64,000 nucleotides of DNA, from the NCBI GenBank assembly GCA_910589415.1, contig OU342634.1, positions 26,905,144 to 26,969,143 of the forward strand. Reading direction: 5' to 3'. The notes under the pieces were generated by a model, which worked only from the letters and a program-made list of their open reading frames with translations, searched no databases and was not told the DNA's origin. Every line of letters starts with the position of its first letter. Positions within the stretch are counted from its first letter, which is position 1. This stretch comes from Malachius bipustulatus (taxonomy: Eukaryota; Arthropoda; Insecta; Coleoptera; Melyridae). This document shows positions 12,019 to 23,702 of this stretch, one piece after another. A program made the translations under genes and the position numbers.

Positions 12019-13660
12019 TAGATATATCAATGACTCTACCAGTCATTTCCATAATATAATATAAATATAATTTAATTAAAGCCTTGTAATAATTAGTTTT
12101 TGATATCTATTTATAGCGATTTGGATTTTATGAATTGATTTCTACCGATATATGGAAGAAAACTAAAAGTTTTTGTCGCCTTACCACCAAATTACAGTTT
12201 TTGATGGCTGATGCCCGAAGAAAAAAAATTAAACTGCGTATGAGAAACTATATAACAAGGACTCCAGGATTATTTTCGTTAATCTTAAGATTTTTCTGCT
12301 AGTATAGTGCTAGTGCTAGCCCAAAAATAAATAAATAAACGATTCGCTGCCTTGTCTTTGAAATAACCTTTTCCAGTGTGTAGTTTTCTAGAGTAGGAGA
12401 CTTTTTCACGGTCTAAGCTTACTAATCGTTCTGCAAATAGTCACATATTTGTTAAGGATGCAACGGTAAAAATTGCGGTTTTGTCGCTCGTTCTTGTTGA
12501 CACATTCAGTTCATAGAATACGAGAGGTAATAATATACAACTTTCCACCCTGGTTATTTTAAATTATTAAAAAAAAATAGGTCTTCCTATAAATGCGTTA
12601 ATCCGCCGCACAAGTTAGACAAATTAATTTAATATTCGGAGTTGAGAAACGAATTTATTAGTCCTAATTGCTGATAATTAAGAGTGAAAGTGTCCGTTCT
12701 ATTACTTCTGTTCACCGGCAGGACTCATAAAATGCAAATTAAAGATCTACAATAGTAGTAATTGTTCAGGAAAGATCATTCTCTTGAGATTGAAGATAAT
12801 AATGGAACTATTTGCAAGATGTTGCTGAAGCAGTTGCTTGATGAAATACTAAACTGAAACGTTTTATTGTTCTGATCTGGAAAGGTAATTAAATATGCTC
12901 TAGTCTTGGAATTTATTGTTTACAAGAACCTGCTTAATCTGAATCACCTTTTGTCTTAACAGATTACTTACATTCGGTATACTATTCAACATTATTAATT
13001 TATATTCAACTAAATTTTTATAATAACTTTAATGATTACCTAGTATTTAAAGCTACCTCTACTAGCTAACGTGTTATAACGCAAACGTACAAGAAGAGTG
13101 AAAATCATGTACCTATATATGTGCTACTAGGAAATGATCAATTAAAAATAATCAGAGTAGGTCATGAAAGCAAAACTGTGTTGATTTCGTATTTCTTGAT
13201 TTCATTAATGCAATATCAGGTTTTTTTTCATTTTTTCTAATCAGTTTTTGATACATCACGTATTCGTATTGCAAATTAAATGAGGGTTCCTTCCCCCAGA
13301 CATAAAGATGCTTATGCAAGAGGGCTCAAGGTGACGGTGACGCAAAATTACTTATATATCTTATAGAAAGGTTTCCAGGGCGGTAATTTTATTGCAACAT
13401 CGCCACATCACCTCAACCCTCTGACAGTGGAATTGACCTGGCAGTGAACTCTATGCAACCCTTAAAATTTGCATTGAGAATGTGGGTCAACTCATACCTT
13501 CATACTTCATACTTCATTGCAAAGCTTTTAGTGTATTTTTTAATAAAAAAATACACTATTTAGGACGACATCACTTTTTCTATTTTAGAAATGGTGATCG
13601 TTGATAAAAAAAAAAAGTTTTAGAGTTTTTTAAAACGCTTTCGTACATTTTGATTCATTT
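12019..13660. other. No gene seen
   Basis: AT-rich sequence without ORFs, exon-like stretches or strong repeats that I could recognise. Confidence 0.4.
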
Positions 13661-13679
13661 TTCTGGGATTTGATGGCAA

Positions 13680-15370
13680 GATTCGTTGACAGAAATTATC
13701 CAAAGCTTTCAAAAAATGATTTGAGAACTAGGGAGACTTCTACAAAAAATGTACGACCTAACCAGAGTTGGAAAAAAAATTCAAGCCAACGAGCGCCTGC
13801 CAAAAAAATAATAATAGTTCATAAAAAGCCGAGGCTTGAAATAGGAAATTTGACGTTAATCGAATCTGGTAAAAAAAAAACAAATTCAGAACTACCTGAG
13901 CTTGTAATAAAATATGAGCTAACCTGACCTTGAAAAGTCATTCATAGCTAACCGGGACTCCTAAAAAAATAATTAACCGGAGATTGTTAAGAACAATTTT
14001 AGACATACGGAAGCTTAAAAAAATCTAAGTTAACTGGAGCCGGCTAAGGAATTCCGTGGCAATATGAGCGCCTGTCAAAAAACAAAGAAATTCATAAGAA
14101 ACTGGGTCTTGGAAAAAAAGTTGATAGAAGCTAGAAAAAAAAAATTCAGAGCTCCCAGAGTTTCTAAAAAATTTGAGCTTACTTGACCTTGAAAATAATT
14201 CATAGCTAACCGGAACTTGCAAAAAAAAACAGTTTTCAACCTACCGAAGCTTCAAAAAATATATATATTATAAGCTAACAGGAGCTTGCAAAAAGCACCA
14301 TAAATAGAGAGGGTTTCAAAAAAATCCGAGCTATTCAATTTATTTTTCAAGTGGCAAAAAAATTTTTCCGATAAAACCGGTGCTTGAAAAAAAATCAGAG
14401 CTAACAGGAGATTCTAAAAAAGTCCTACCTAACCGGAGCTTGCAAAAAATTCATAGCTAGCTTTTCTCTTTCTACTGTCTCAAAAAAAAAAAATTCATAG
14501 GGAACCGAGGCTTGAAAAAAAAAAGATTCGAAGTTAATCAAAGCTGGCAAGCAAATAATTTCACAGCTACCGGAGCTTCTAAAAAATTCGAGCTTACCTG
14601 ACCTTGAAAAGTAATTCATAGCTAACAGGGACTTCTAAAAAAATAGTTAACCGGAGCATGCAAAGAACAGTGTTAGACCTTCAGAAGCTTAAAAAAATTT
14701 CAAGCTAACCGGAGCTTTAAAAAAAAATCAGAGCCAATACGAGCGCCTGCTTTAGGATTGAAAAAAAATTTTCGAAGTTAATCGAAGCTGGCAAAAAACA
14801 ATTTCAAAGCTCCCGGAGCTTCTAAAAAAAATCTAGCTAACCTGACCTTGAAAAGTAATTCATAGCTACCGCGGGATTTCCTAAAATAATAGCTAACGCA
14901 GAGGTTGCAAAAACAGCTTTAGACCTACCCAGGCAAAAAAAATCTAAGCTAACCGGAGCTTGCAAAAAAAATCATAGCCAACTTAGGCTTCTACAAAATA
15001 ATTTCCGAGCTAACCGGAGCTTACTAAAATTTTGCTAAGCGCTGCTTCTAAGAGAAATTTCCGAGCTAACCGAAAGTTGCAAAAAAAATTCGATCCAATA
15101 CGAGCGCCTGCCAAAAAAAGACTTTGTAGGAAACCGGGGAATGAAAAAAAAATTCGAAGTTAATCGATGCTGACAAAAAACAATTTCAGAGCTACTGGAA
15201 GAACGAAAAAAATTTGAGCGTACCTAACCACGAAAAGTAATTCATATTTACCGGGAATTATTGAAAATATAGCTAATCGGAGGTTGCATAAAACAGCTTT
15301 AGACCTACGTAAGCTTCCAAAAATAAATTCTAAACTAACCAGAGCTTCCAAAAAAACTTCATAAATAGCT
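13680..15370. repeat. Satellite-like array of an A-rich ~40-bp unit
   Basis: About 1.7 kb is built from diverged units around the core GCTAACCGGAGCTTGC followed by an A-run and ATTC. Units are about 35-45 bp. A looser higher-order pattern recurs: ACGAGCGCCTGC-like phrases near 13785, 14063, 14738 and 15099, and ACCTGACCTTGAAAA-like phrases near 13920, 14178, 14597, 14841 and 15216. ORFs inside (for example 13670-13927 and 14025-14222) are products of the repeat, not genes. Confidence 0.8.
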
Positions 15371-16509
15371 TTTGCCTGCAAAAAATATTTTCGGTTGTGG
15401 CGTACTAGTGTGGGGAGCTCAGGGTGTCAATCAGTGGTGTACGAGACAGGTCCCTATACTACAAGATTACCGAAAAATGATTATAAAACTTAGAAAAAGT
15501 GGAATATCTGAAGTCAATGAGTGTGCCACGTTTTTCTATGTCAACCTCCACTTTCTTGTAAGTTTTCACCTTTTCCTTGTAATTCTCATTGTCATGACGA
15601 TCTGTTGCATAGTTCCTGCTTGTGACAACAAGTGATGAGTACTTATAGATTTGTTTTGTCACTTCGTAGACCCTGATAAGTAACAAAAAGGGGCTCCGAA
15701 ACGTCGGTTAGAATAAAGAGTGTCGCCTTTTTGATCCGTAACCAGACCATTATACCGCAGCAAAATTTTGTGGTTCAACGAGTACGGCATTACTAAGTTC
15801 AACTTATATTTCAGTAATGGCTGAATTTTTCAAAAATGTAGTTGCCAATTCTTAATAAGCATGAAATTGCACAACTTTTCTTCCATTTAACGATCTCCTA
15901 TGTCTCGCGGTTTCCGAGATCCACATGTACCACCTGTTATCTTGGACACCCTGTATACCTAGTTACTGTTATATTTTCTGTTGATTTTTTTAAGATGTCT
16001 AATGGGCTACGATCGATAATAATATTAATAGGAACGTCATTATATTCTTCGACAACAGTTATCGTATGTGATAAACGTCTATTATACGTTCTTGCATGAT
16101 GTGAAACGACAAACCAGTACCGAATTCGTGAGATGTGGGAAATTTTGTTACGATGCAGAGCAAGGTCTTTATCCATAACCCAATTATTATAAGGGGAAAT
16201 CAGCCTCCCTTATTTTTGATGTAACGAAAACATTCCAACAGGTGTACAATAATGAGATAAGAAATGGAAAATTTGTATTAAATCAGGCTGCTAAAAGTAA
16301 TACAAAACTCAATTTGTTTTCGAAGGACCACTTGAATGTAACAAATTACTTACGATTGGTGTGTATGTAGATTTTTCATTTCTAATTTTCGCATGAGTTA
16401 GCTAGGGTCTATACATTTATGAAGAGGTTTGATGTAGAAACACTCCTCCAGCGAATTAACTTAAGACAACTTCTTATTTCTGTTTATTCACCTATATTTC
16501 TTTTTACAG
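15371..16509. other. No gene; repeat-derived sequence and intron end
   Basis: A CACCCTG element end finishes at 15953 followed by TA. CTGATAAG near 15673 and CCGAAACGTC near 15696 resemble the core of hammerhead/Penelope-type repeats (see findings). From about 16300 the sequence is intron-like and ends in the pyrimidine-rich acceptor of the GRXCR1 exon. Confidence 0.4.
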
Positions 16510-16743
16510 AATTACAAGGAAAAAGACGCAGGGAAGGTGGTGGTGTATACGACGACTATGGGAATCCTGAGGGAGACCTATCAAGCCTGCATGATGGTAA
16601 AGAATATAATGAGGACATTGCTAGTCAAGTTCGAGGAACGTGATGTCTTCATGAGCGGCGAGTATCAGAACGAAATCAAGGAGCGCATGCACAGCGACGC
16701 CGTGCTTGTACCCCAGGTGTATGTGGATGGACAACATATTGGG
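16510..16743 (+). CDS. GRXCR1: GRXCR1-like gene, glutaredoxin-domain exon (internal)
   Basis: This phase-0 exon has acceptor TTTTTACAG before 16510 and donor GTAGGT at 16744. It encodes 78 residues matching the glutaredoxin-like half of GRXCR1, the protein of sensory hair-cell stereocilia in vertebrates, with fly homologues such as CG31559. Visible motifs: KVVVYTTTMGILRETYQAC (first strand and helix), LVKFEERDVFMSGEY, and the VPQVYVDGQHIG segment that holds the cis-proline and glutathione-binding strand of the fold. The catalytic CxxC of ordinary glutaredoxins is missing (MGIL/RETYQAC at that place), as in the family, so an enzymatic role is unlikely. The N-terminal exons were not found in the window, probably lying upstream. 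The next coding exon is 6959 bp away, across an intron full of transposons. Identification is from motif memory and is strong; the cellular role in this organism is inferred. Confidence 0.93.
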
Positions 16744-18281
16744 GTAGGTATTAATTAATTTGTAATATGTTTTCGTCATTGCAATAATTGTCAAAAGTTT
16801 ATTTTCGAAATTGTCGTATTCTTTTATATTGTTCTAATAAATATTATTTTGCAAGGTTTGCCCTCACCAGGTTGAGTTTTCCAGGAAGAGGAAGTCTCTG
16901 CATTCTAATTTACATATTGAATCTTATATAAAATTTGCTCTATCTAGAACACCAACCGTTTAATATCAGGATTATCTATGATAGTTTGAGCGTTCACAAA
17001 GCAAAGAGGATAAAAGTCTTCATCCTCTGATTCTCATCATACCCGATTATCAGACAATTCGAGTCGTTCTCACCTAGCGTATTTTGATTGCAAATTGTGT
17101 GTATTATTACAAAGGTATTTACGGGTAAGACTTGTGTGTAGTTTCCTATCACAGGCGACAGTAGAGTCGCGAGTCGTTCAACCTACATATCTGACCTGGA
17201 TAAGTGGACAGCGCGATTCCTTGTGTTAAGAATTCTTCTGACGTTTTAGCTTTCTACGCATTTTTTTCTGTAATTTTATGTGCACAGGTGACCGATAAAT
17301 TCAATCAAAGGAAATACTTATATGGTTATCGGCTGCTGAAGTACCTCTACCATCATATTACCATTCCGTTAATTGAAATTTTAACTCCAAGAAATTGATG
17401 AAATAAAAAGTGAATAAATTCTGGACGACCTCCGCACCAGCACCATGCAGCATAAACATTCCAGAAATTGTTTGAGAAATGTTCATTTACATTATTTTGT
17501 AGTGAGAGCATAAGGTTCGCAGTAGATCGAGTCATTACAACGGAAAAAATTACATCAACGCGTGTTAAATTATCCATCGTAATGTCCGGATTCTGTAATT
17601 TGATAGTTTCCCACTTTAAGTTATTAAGGTTAATTTTGGCTTTGGTCATAAAATAATTGATAATCGGGGTCGTTCGTCATTCAGCTGCTATTAAACATAC
17701 CTTTTTCCCGTTTTTAACACACTTCATTAAACGCAAGGTTGAAGTCTTCACAAGCGGTTAACGCCTCAAATTCATTTAATTCTAGATTTTAGTATGAGGT
17801 CATCAACATACAAAGTGATACGGCCAAATGCAATAAATTCAATTATCATCGCGCATATTACACGCCGATTTGGGTTTCCGAAATGACACCGCAACGTAAA
17901 AATTGAATCCCCAAATTCAATCGCAAGAACAAACAAAATGAGCTTCCCCCTTTACCTCACTTGCTAGCTTTGCCCCATTTAGGTATCTGAAATTCCTGAT
18001 GTCGATGTCGATGTCAAGTCTTCTCTAGCGTATCGCCAAGAATGTCGTATTGCTTCGCTGCATTTTGTTTCAATATAGTCTTAGGGGCTTCACTTCAGGT
18101 TTCTGTCACTTGGCTGGGTTTAACTGAAGTGACAGCACTTCAAGGGTGTTTTGGTTTTCACGATTTTCTTGAGTTGGTCGTCTTCTTCAATAAGTTGTTC
18201 GTTTCCTTTAAAATGTTGATAAGGGTTTTGGTTTTTTTTTTACCTAGACACCTCTAGAACTCGTCTTATTTTGATACATAG
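16744..18281 (+). other. GRXCR1 intron, first part
   Basis: Intron sequence after the donor. I see no alternative exon with conserved motifs, only short AT-rich ORFs. A small GATGTC triplication lies near 17998. Confidence 0.5.
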
Positions 18282-18681
18282 TGTAACCGATCGCCCCCCA
18301 GGCCTGAGGATCTCCAAGAAAAATCATCTGTGATCGTCTAGAAAAGTGATGGACCGTCTACCTTATGCCGCGGTTACATAAAGTAATCCCTACGTGGTTC
18401 TTTTATGAAGTATGCCATAAGTATGCCAAAACACTAACATCCTAGTCCTTTGTTAGAGTTGATTGTTCAAAGATAGTAACAAAGAAAATGGGAAGAGCAA
18501 AACCTGCGAATCTTTCAGGACAATGTTTGTGTTTTGGCCTACTCCTAGCATCCTTCATAAAAGAACCACGTAGGGGTTACTTTATGTAACCGCGGCATAA
18601 CGTAGACGGTCCACCACTTTTCTAGACGATCACAGATGATTTCTCTTGGAGATCATCAGGCCTGTGGGGCGATCGGTTACA
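18282..18681. mobile_element. 400-bp MITE with ~130-bp inverted repeats
   Basis: It begins TGTAACCGATCGCCCC at 18282 and ends with the inverted copy at 18681. Arms match for about 130 bp, including CCGCGGTTACATAAAGTAA and its inverse and CACAGATGAT with its inverse, and enclose a loop of roughly 120 bp. No clear target duplication is seen (flanks ATACATAG and ATATGAGG resemble each other only loosely), so the superfamily is open. It lies inside the GRXCR1 intron. Confidence 0.75.
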
Positions 18682-18699
18682 ATATGAGGTCCTCTATTA

Positions 18700-19085
18700 C
18701 TGTTGTTGAGGTTTGACTGCACGTTTGGGCTCTCTTCGGGATTTTTGTCTGTTGACAAATAGGACCCGTTACAGTTTGCACATTTTGACGCCATTGGTGC
18801 CGGTTTCTTGCATTACTGAGTGGATTGACTCTCACCACAGTGTTTCTGGGGGTAGCCCACCAGTTGACAATTGTGGCATTGTATGATGTCTCTTTTTATT
18901 TTTTACTACAATGGTGATTCCACAGCACCAGGTGATGTTGTAGATTGTAGTCCTTTTCAAATTTTGTGAGGGGCAGCGGGATTGGATTTACATCCCTTTC
19001 CCTCATTCTGGTTATCTTTCCAGTTAGGTAGTTTTGTTCTTCAAGGTTTTCTTCTAGCCTTTTATAAATTGGCCGTCCTAGGAAG
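18700..19085 (-). pseudogene. LINE ORF1 (gag-like) zinc-knuckle fragment
   Basis: On the - strand the frames spell GRPIYKRLEENL near 19080, GKITRMRERDVNPIPLPL near 19000, then IIQCHNCQLVGYPQKHC near 18870 and KCANCNGSYLS near 18760. This order (a PRE_C2HC-like strand followed by CCHC knuckles, first C-x2-C-x9-C with His missing or displaced, then CxxC) is that of the ORF1 nucleic-acid-binding protein of Jockey-clade LINEs. At least two frameshifts or stops interrupt it. It lies in the GRXCR1 intron, antisense to that gene, and no ORF2 is attached. Confidence 0.6.
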
Positions 19086-19984
19086 CTTTCTATTTACTTC
19101 ATTTATCATGTATTATTATATTTACGACTGGAAGGTCCATTGTAGGCATGTAACAGTGAAAGACGGTGCTTTTGCTCCCGGGTGTGGGCGAAGGGGAGCC
19201 ACTTTTTATAGTGCGTGTTACTCTGACACTGACAACACTGGCGCATCAGTTTTGACATATCAGAGATTTGTGGTGTAAAATCTCTGCTGGAAGAAATGGA
19301 TTGTTTTGTTCTTGGGAAATATTGACTAAAGTGAGTGTTGCAGAAACTGGATAAGTTGAGTCAAAGGAAGTTCTTAAAATGGTTGTGGCAACAAAAGGTC
19401 TTTTCATACTTGACCAGTGCTCACTGTAGTAATAATTCGCCCTGTTGCTCAAGATGTGCTTCAAAATGCAGGAGCCTCTACTATTCATAAAGCACAACTG
19501 AACAGCAGGAGCTCTGAAGAAAATAGCACGAGTTATAGCAAAATGGACTCCGCTTCATTATCACTTCTCGAGCATAACTGCATAATTAGAGGTTCACATA
19601 AAGAAGTCAATGCGTCCTGAAAGAGTGGCTGTTATTGTTGAAAGATGTGGATTTTGGAGTGTCCATCGTTGGTGTTTACTTCTTTCAAAATTGGGATGAT
19701 GAAAGCGTTATAGTAAACGAAGTGTTTTTCAGGATATGGTAATTAAGTATTTTGCAGCCGCTATTAGATAATTTGGACTCGGTTTAGCTTTGATTCCAAC
19801 AGGATGACAAAACGTTCCACACCAACTGCGCAACAATCGACCCTTTTTCACTTAGTTTGGTAAAACTGTGTTAGCAGCCGTGCTGCTGACGTTCACTGAC
19901 GCAATTTGACGTTGATACTCTAACGATCCACAATTATTAACACACTTTTATTAAGTAAGCCTTGACTTGAGATTGTGAGTTACC
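19086..19984. other. Intron sequence, no feature
   Basis: Several short overlapping ORFs (18982-19278, 19246-19497, 19417-19620) show no motif and lie on both strands; I do not accept them as genes. Confidence 0.35.
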
Positions 19985-20499
19985 CCAGGTAGCAGAGCAA
20001 CGTCAATCAATATTACGTCATTTTTTGGTCTTCGGTGGCGTCAAATGACGTTTTAATGACATAAGAAACACGTCGTGACGACTAAGAAATGTCACAGATC
20101 AAAGATCTTGTTTCATCCCGTAAAAATCACGTCTAAAAACAACTCAAAAACTACCAAATTAAACATATGCTATTGAACTAAGAAAAGCGGCAACTTCTCA
20201 ATTTGACTTGTTTCAAGAGTTGAAAGAAACTATTTTCAGAATTTCGTCTCTCTAGTTCCATGTTTATATGACGCTAAATCACGTCACTTACGGCGTCGTC
20301 GTAAAATGGAGGTTTATTGACGTCTTTTTGACGTCTTCTATTGGTAATCTTTAATTACTTGAGATATAAGGTACTTAAACGATGTCTTTTCAACGTCATT
20401 TATAAGTTCCTGACGTCAATGACCAATAATCACCATAATCACAATAATTCATGAAAATATGACGTCATAATCACGTATCATCACGTGTCTGATACCTGG
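19985..20499. mobile_element. CRE-rich MITE, copy 1
   Basis: It starts CCAGGTAGCAGAG and ends GTCTGATACCTGG, giving short inverted ends CCAGGTA(G/T)CAGA. The interior is crowded with ACGTCA/TGACGT words, including perfect TGACGTCA octamers at 20411-20418 and 20460-20467. It is homologous and co-oriented with a second copy at about 22900-23408. Shared phrases include CACGTAAAAATCACG-like and AAAACTACCAAA. No ORF is seen, and no target duplication could be fixed. Confidence 0.75.
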
Positions 20500-22487
20500 C
20501 TTATCGGCATATGAGACAAGTATTTTTTTTTTTCATTAACACGAGAAGTTATTTTTTATAGAGTTATATTTTATTATACACATTCAAAATTCAAGGATGT
20601 TGAATAAATCTGACACATCATAAATTTGCAATTACGTTCGTTGCACAAGATTTTCCATGCTATTCGTGTGAAAATGTCTTTCCGCGGTTGTTTAATTCTG
20701 TGTTCAATATGCGTGAGTTTCCTGATGCAAAATATTAACCCTTTTAATAATCATTGATATGATTAACCATTAATCATTGATGGTCATTAATTTTCGCTTT
20801 CTTTTATTGTAAATTTGAATAAGTTATCGTAACGTTAATAAACTTTATAGCGAGAACAAATTATAAATAAAATTAATTGACGGCATGAATTTTGCTTAGT
20901 TTGCTAAGAATCTTTATAATTTGGGATTATTGCTTTAGAAACTAGGGCGCATACCTAATACACGTGCGTCTCTTGACATCAGTATCTTAGACAGATAAGC
21001 CCCTTAATTTGGTAAATTTGGTAAAAAGGTTTAAAAGCAACACCAGACCAGGGATGAAAGTTTTTGAGTAAACTTTTTAAATCGATGTTATAACGTATGT
21101 TAATTTTCTATTGGATATTGATTACATCATCAATATTATCGCGTAACATGTAACTTGATTAAAAAGTGAGGGAACATAATCGTATCATAATAATTGTCCG
21201 GAGTCGCTTCTAGGTCAAAGTTAGTTTCGAATGTCACAAAAGTTCAAAGTGGCTTGTACGTGATAAACAAAACGGAACGTTATTAAGGGTTGGGTGGCAA
21301 ATAATCAAAATTCAATATATTGTAATTACCAAAGAACTCAGTAGCCATTAATTGAAATTTCACTGTAGGTATTAGTCTGTTGTAAAGTTCGATCAAATTT
21401 TAAGGGCACTCATCAGCTTAGCTGCCAATTAACCTCCATTTCAAGGGTAATCATTACAAACTTCAACAATTGAATTAGATTTTTTTTATTATTCCACCGT
21501 ATGTACTTATATTATTAGAACTAGTTTTCTTTATTTAGCAAAAATTGATAGATAAAATTTTGGCACGGTTTGTAGACGCAATTATCCAACGCACAACTCA
21601 AAGCCTTTTTTAATTAAAGCGGTGTAGACTTTGAAACTTGGGAAACTTATTTAATAATAATTAATGAACTCAAGAACTAAGATAACTGACTTATCACCAC
21701 ACTTTGAATAAATTTTGCATAAAATATTGAACAACTAAATAAGTACCAAAGCTGTTCTTTAAATTTGTTTTGAAAATTTCCTGTCTTTCCGTTTGCTATA
21801 ATAAATTCAAGACAGAATGTTTCTATTCACTGATTTTGAATACTTATATTCTTCTAAGATCGACTTAGAAGAACTAACTTTCCTCACAACTTTCGATACT
21901 TGGACATTCCGTCGTCTCTCTAAACATGAAATGAAAATAAATAGACACAACATTACGTCATAGATGTGCCTTTATTGATGTCGTGGAATTCGACCTATTA
22001 GAATTCGAATGCGTCTGGAAGGCGTCTACGGCTAAGTGATTGATGTTAACAGGAAACGTTCTAAATTGATCCTTTTTCATGCGACGACGTCTGAGTTGTC
22101 CAGAGACGCGCAAGTAATTAGACAACACGTCAAATGCTAATTTTAAATCCTCATTCGCTCTGATGAGAAAAGTTCAATACTAAGCTATTTATTAATGACG
22201 TTTTGAGTTTGTGATAATTACATGCATAGATTTTCCCGTTGGATTCCGATGGATTCCTCTTGCGGTTCAAAAATTCACTATTTTGAACCATTATTAGGAC
22301 TTCTCCTAACTGCTAGGCTCTGCCGAGATGATACACCAGTACCAGTACTTTCTAGCCCACTCCAAGTTAACAACTCCAAATGATTTCGTCCGTTCCCATG
22401 AACCGGAAATGAAACTTGTGTAGCAAGTTATCTCTCTATTCTTCACAAAACAGGGAAGAAAGATCTCAAAAGTAACAAGTAACATAC
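20500..22487. other. GRXCR1 intron, no gene seen
   Basis: AT-rich intron sequence without recognisable exons. The 70-codon - strand ORF at 22518-22306 lies downstream of the donor of the exon candidate at 22488 and is in another frame, so I treat it as spurious. Confidence 0.35.
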
Positions 22488-22751
22488 CCTTCATGATATA
22501 TTTCAGGAGTTCGTTCAAACTTCTCTAGAAATTTCAGGAAATCTTCTACATTTTTAAGCTCATTGAAAGAATATGTGAAAAACACAAATCTGTTCTGAGC
22601 TCTCCGTAGGATCATTTCTGGATCATCTCCTTGAACTAGAGCTTGAGCAGAGAAATACCTGTAAGGGTAATTTCCCTCAGAACAGAATATAGCAGCGGTG
22701 CTTGGTACAAATGGCCAGAGATGGTACCAGCGTTTGAAGCAGTCATCTTTC
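22488..22751 (-). CDS. Antisense exon candidate nested in the GRXCR1 intron
   Basis: On the - strand an open frame of 87 full codons is bounded by an acceptor-like CCTATTTAG (22760-22752) and a donor-like GTATGT starting at 22487. Residues have normal protein composition: DDCFKRWYHLWPFVPSTAA, SEGNYPYRYFSAQALVQ, GDDPEMILRRAQNRFVFF, ELKNVEDFLKFLEKFERTP. I do not recognise the family. The NYPYRYF...QGDDPE part is repeated in the partial copy just upstream and faintly resembles the 'YPYH..RV......R..FCRWL' segment of the mariner-like transposase at 53 kb, so a transposon origin is possible. No neighbouring exon of the same gene was found. Openness plus splice signals support a real or recently decayed exon; expression is unknown. 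Confidence 0.45.
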
Positions 22752-22775
22752 CTAAATAGGAACCTTTAGGTCATC

Positions 22776-22862
22776 TTACTGGCGCAACCACTCGCGATAA
22801 GCTACCCTTTCAGGATCATCTTCTTGAACTTGAGTGAAGAAATGCCTGTAAGGATATAATTA
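22776..22862 (-). pseudogene. Partial duplicate of the nested exon candidate
   Basis: The - strand frame reads LYPYRHFFTQVQEDDPERV then AYREWLRQ and a stop at 22776-22778. It aligns with NYPYRYFSAQALVQGDDPE of the exon at 22488-22751, about 180 bp away in direct orientation. DNA similarity is also visible (CTTGAACT, GAGAAATACCTGTAAGG against GAAATGCCTGTAAGG). It is therefore a tandem duplicate, truncated by the stop. Its pattern YPY...VQ...DDPER....WL fits the region before the first catalytic Asp of some Tc1/mariner-like transposases. Confidence 0.45.
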
Positions 22863-22899
22863 TACCATAATCATTAAGAACAGCTACGCTCAACGTATC

Positions 22900-23408
22900 G
22901 ATGAGCAACGTCAACATGACGTCATTTTTTTGTGTTTGATGACGTCGAATGACGAATTTAGTGACCTGATATCGACGTCGTAATGACCAAGAAACGGTAC
23001 ACATCAAAGACGTCATTTATTCACGTAAAAATCACGTAAAAACTACCAAAATAAACACGTATTACAGCAATAGAACCCAAAATTTTGATTTCCATAAAGT
23101 TTGAATTGTAGCTCTGATTTCAGCTCTAATTTGACGCATCTCAATTTGACTTGTTTCAAGTCAAAAAAAAATTATTATCCAAATTTTGTTATTATGTGAC
23201 GTTAAAAACACGACTTACTGCGGTGTCTTAAAATGGACGTCAGTTTACGTCGTTTTGACGTCCCCTATTGGTTGTCTTTAATTACGTGAAACAACAGATA
23301 CTTTAAGATGTGTTTTTGACTTCACTTATAGGCTACTGAGCTTGGCGAGCATTTATCATCAAAATATGACGTTATAATCACATGTCATCATATGTCTCTG
23401 CTACCTGG
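22900..23408. mobile_element. CRE-rich MITE, copy 2
   Basis: It is homologous over its length to copy 1 and has the same orientation. Its right end is GTCTCTGCTACCTGG, whose complement is CCAGGTAGCAGAG, the left end of copy 1. Its own left end is degraded (ATCGATGAGCAACGTC). A perfect TGACGTCA lies at 22917-22924 with several one-mismatch sites around it. ATCGATG occurs just outside both ends and may be a target duplication. It sits about 290 bp upstream of a GRXCR1 exon. Confidence 0.7.
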
Positions 23409-23702
23409 TCATCGATGGTTTCAAGCTAGTACCAGTCGTCTTATTTCAATTTTAGGGTTTTGCTTATAGTGTTAAGAATTTATGGCTTTTATGCTTCATA
23501 ATTTGACATTTTAGGAATCCTCTACTGAGGCTTTTGATATAACTTTATCTTGCTCTTTGATCGGTTCTTCTTGTAACTGTCAGGGTGGCGCCTTTCTAAT
23601 AACCATCTGGCACAAGTTTTACGATTTTTGTGACAGAAATCATTTTCAATGTTAATGAAGGGTAGGATTTCTCCAGAATGAACTAACAATTTTTTTTTTC
23701 AG

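Noticed and set aside
13670..15381. Several ORFs of 64-85 codons within the array
   Set aside because: They are translations of the tandem repeat, share its periodicity and occur on both strands.
15421..15953. Possible MITE between CAGGGTGTC at 15421 and CACCCTG at 15953
   Set aside because: Inward matching beyond the first nine bases is too weak and the left tip lacks TA.
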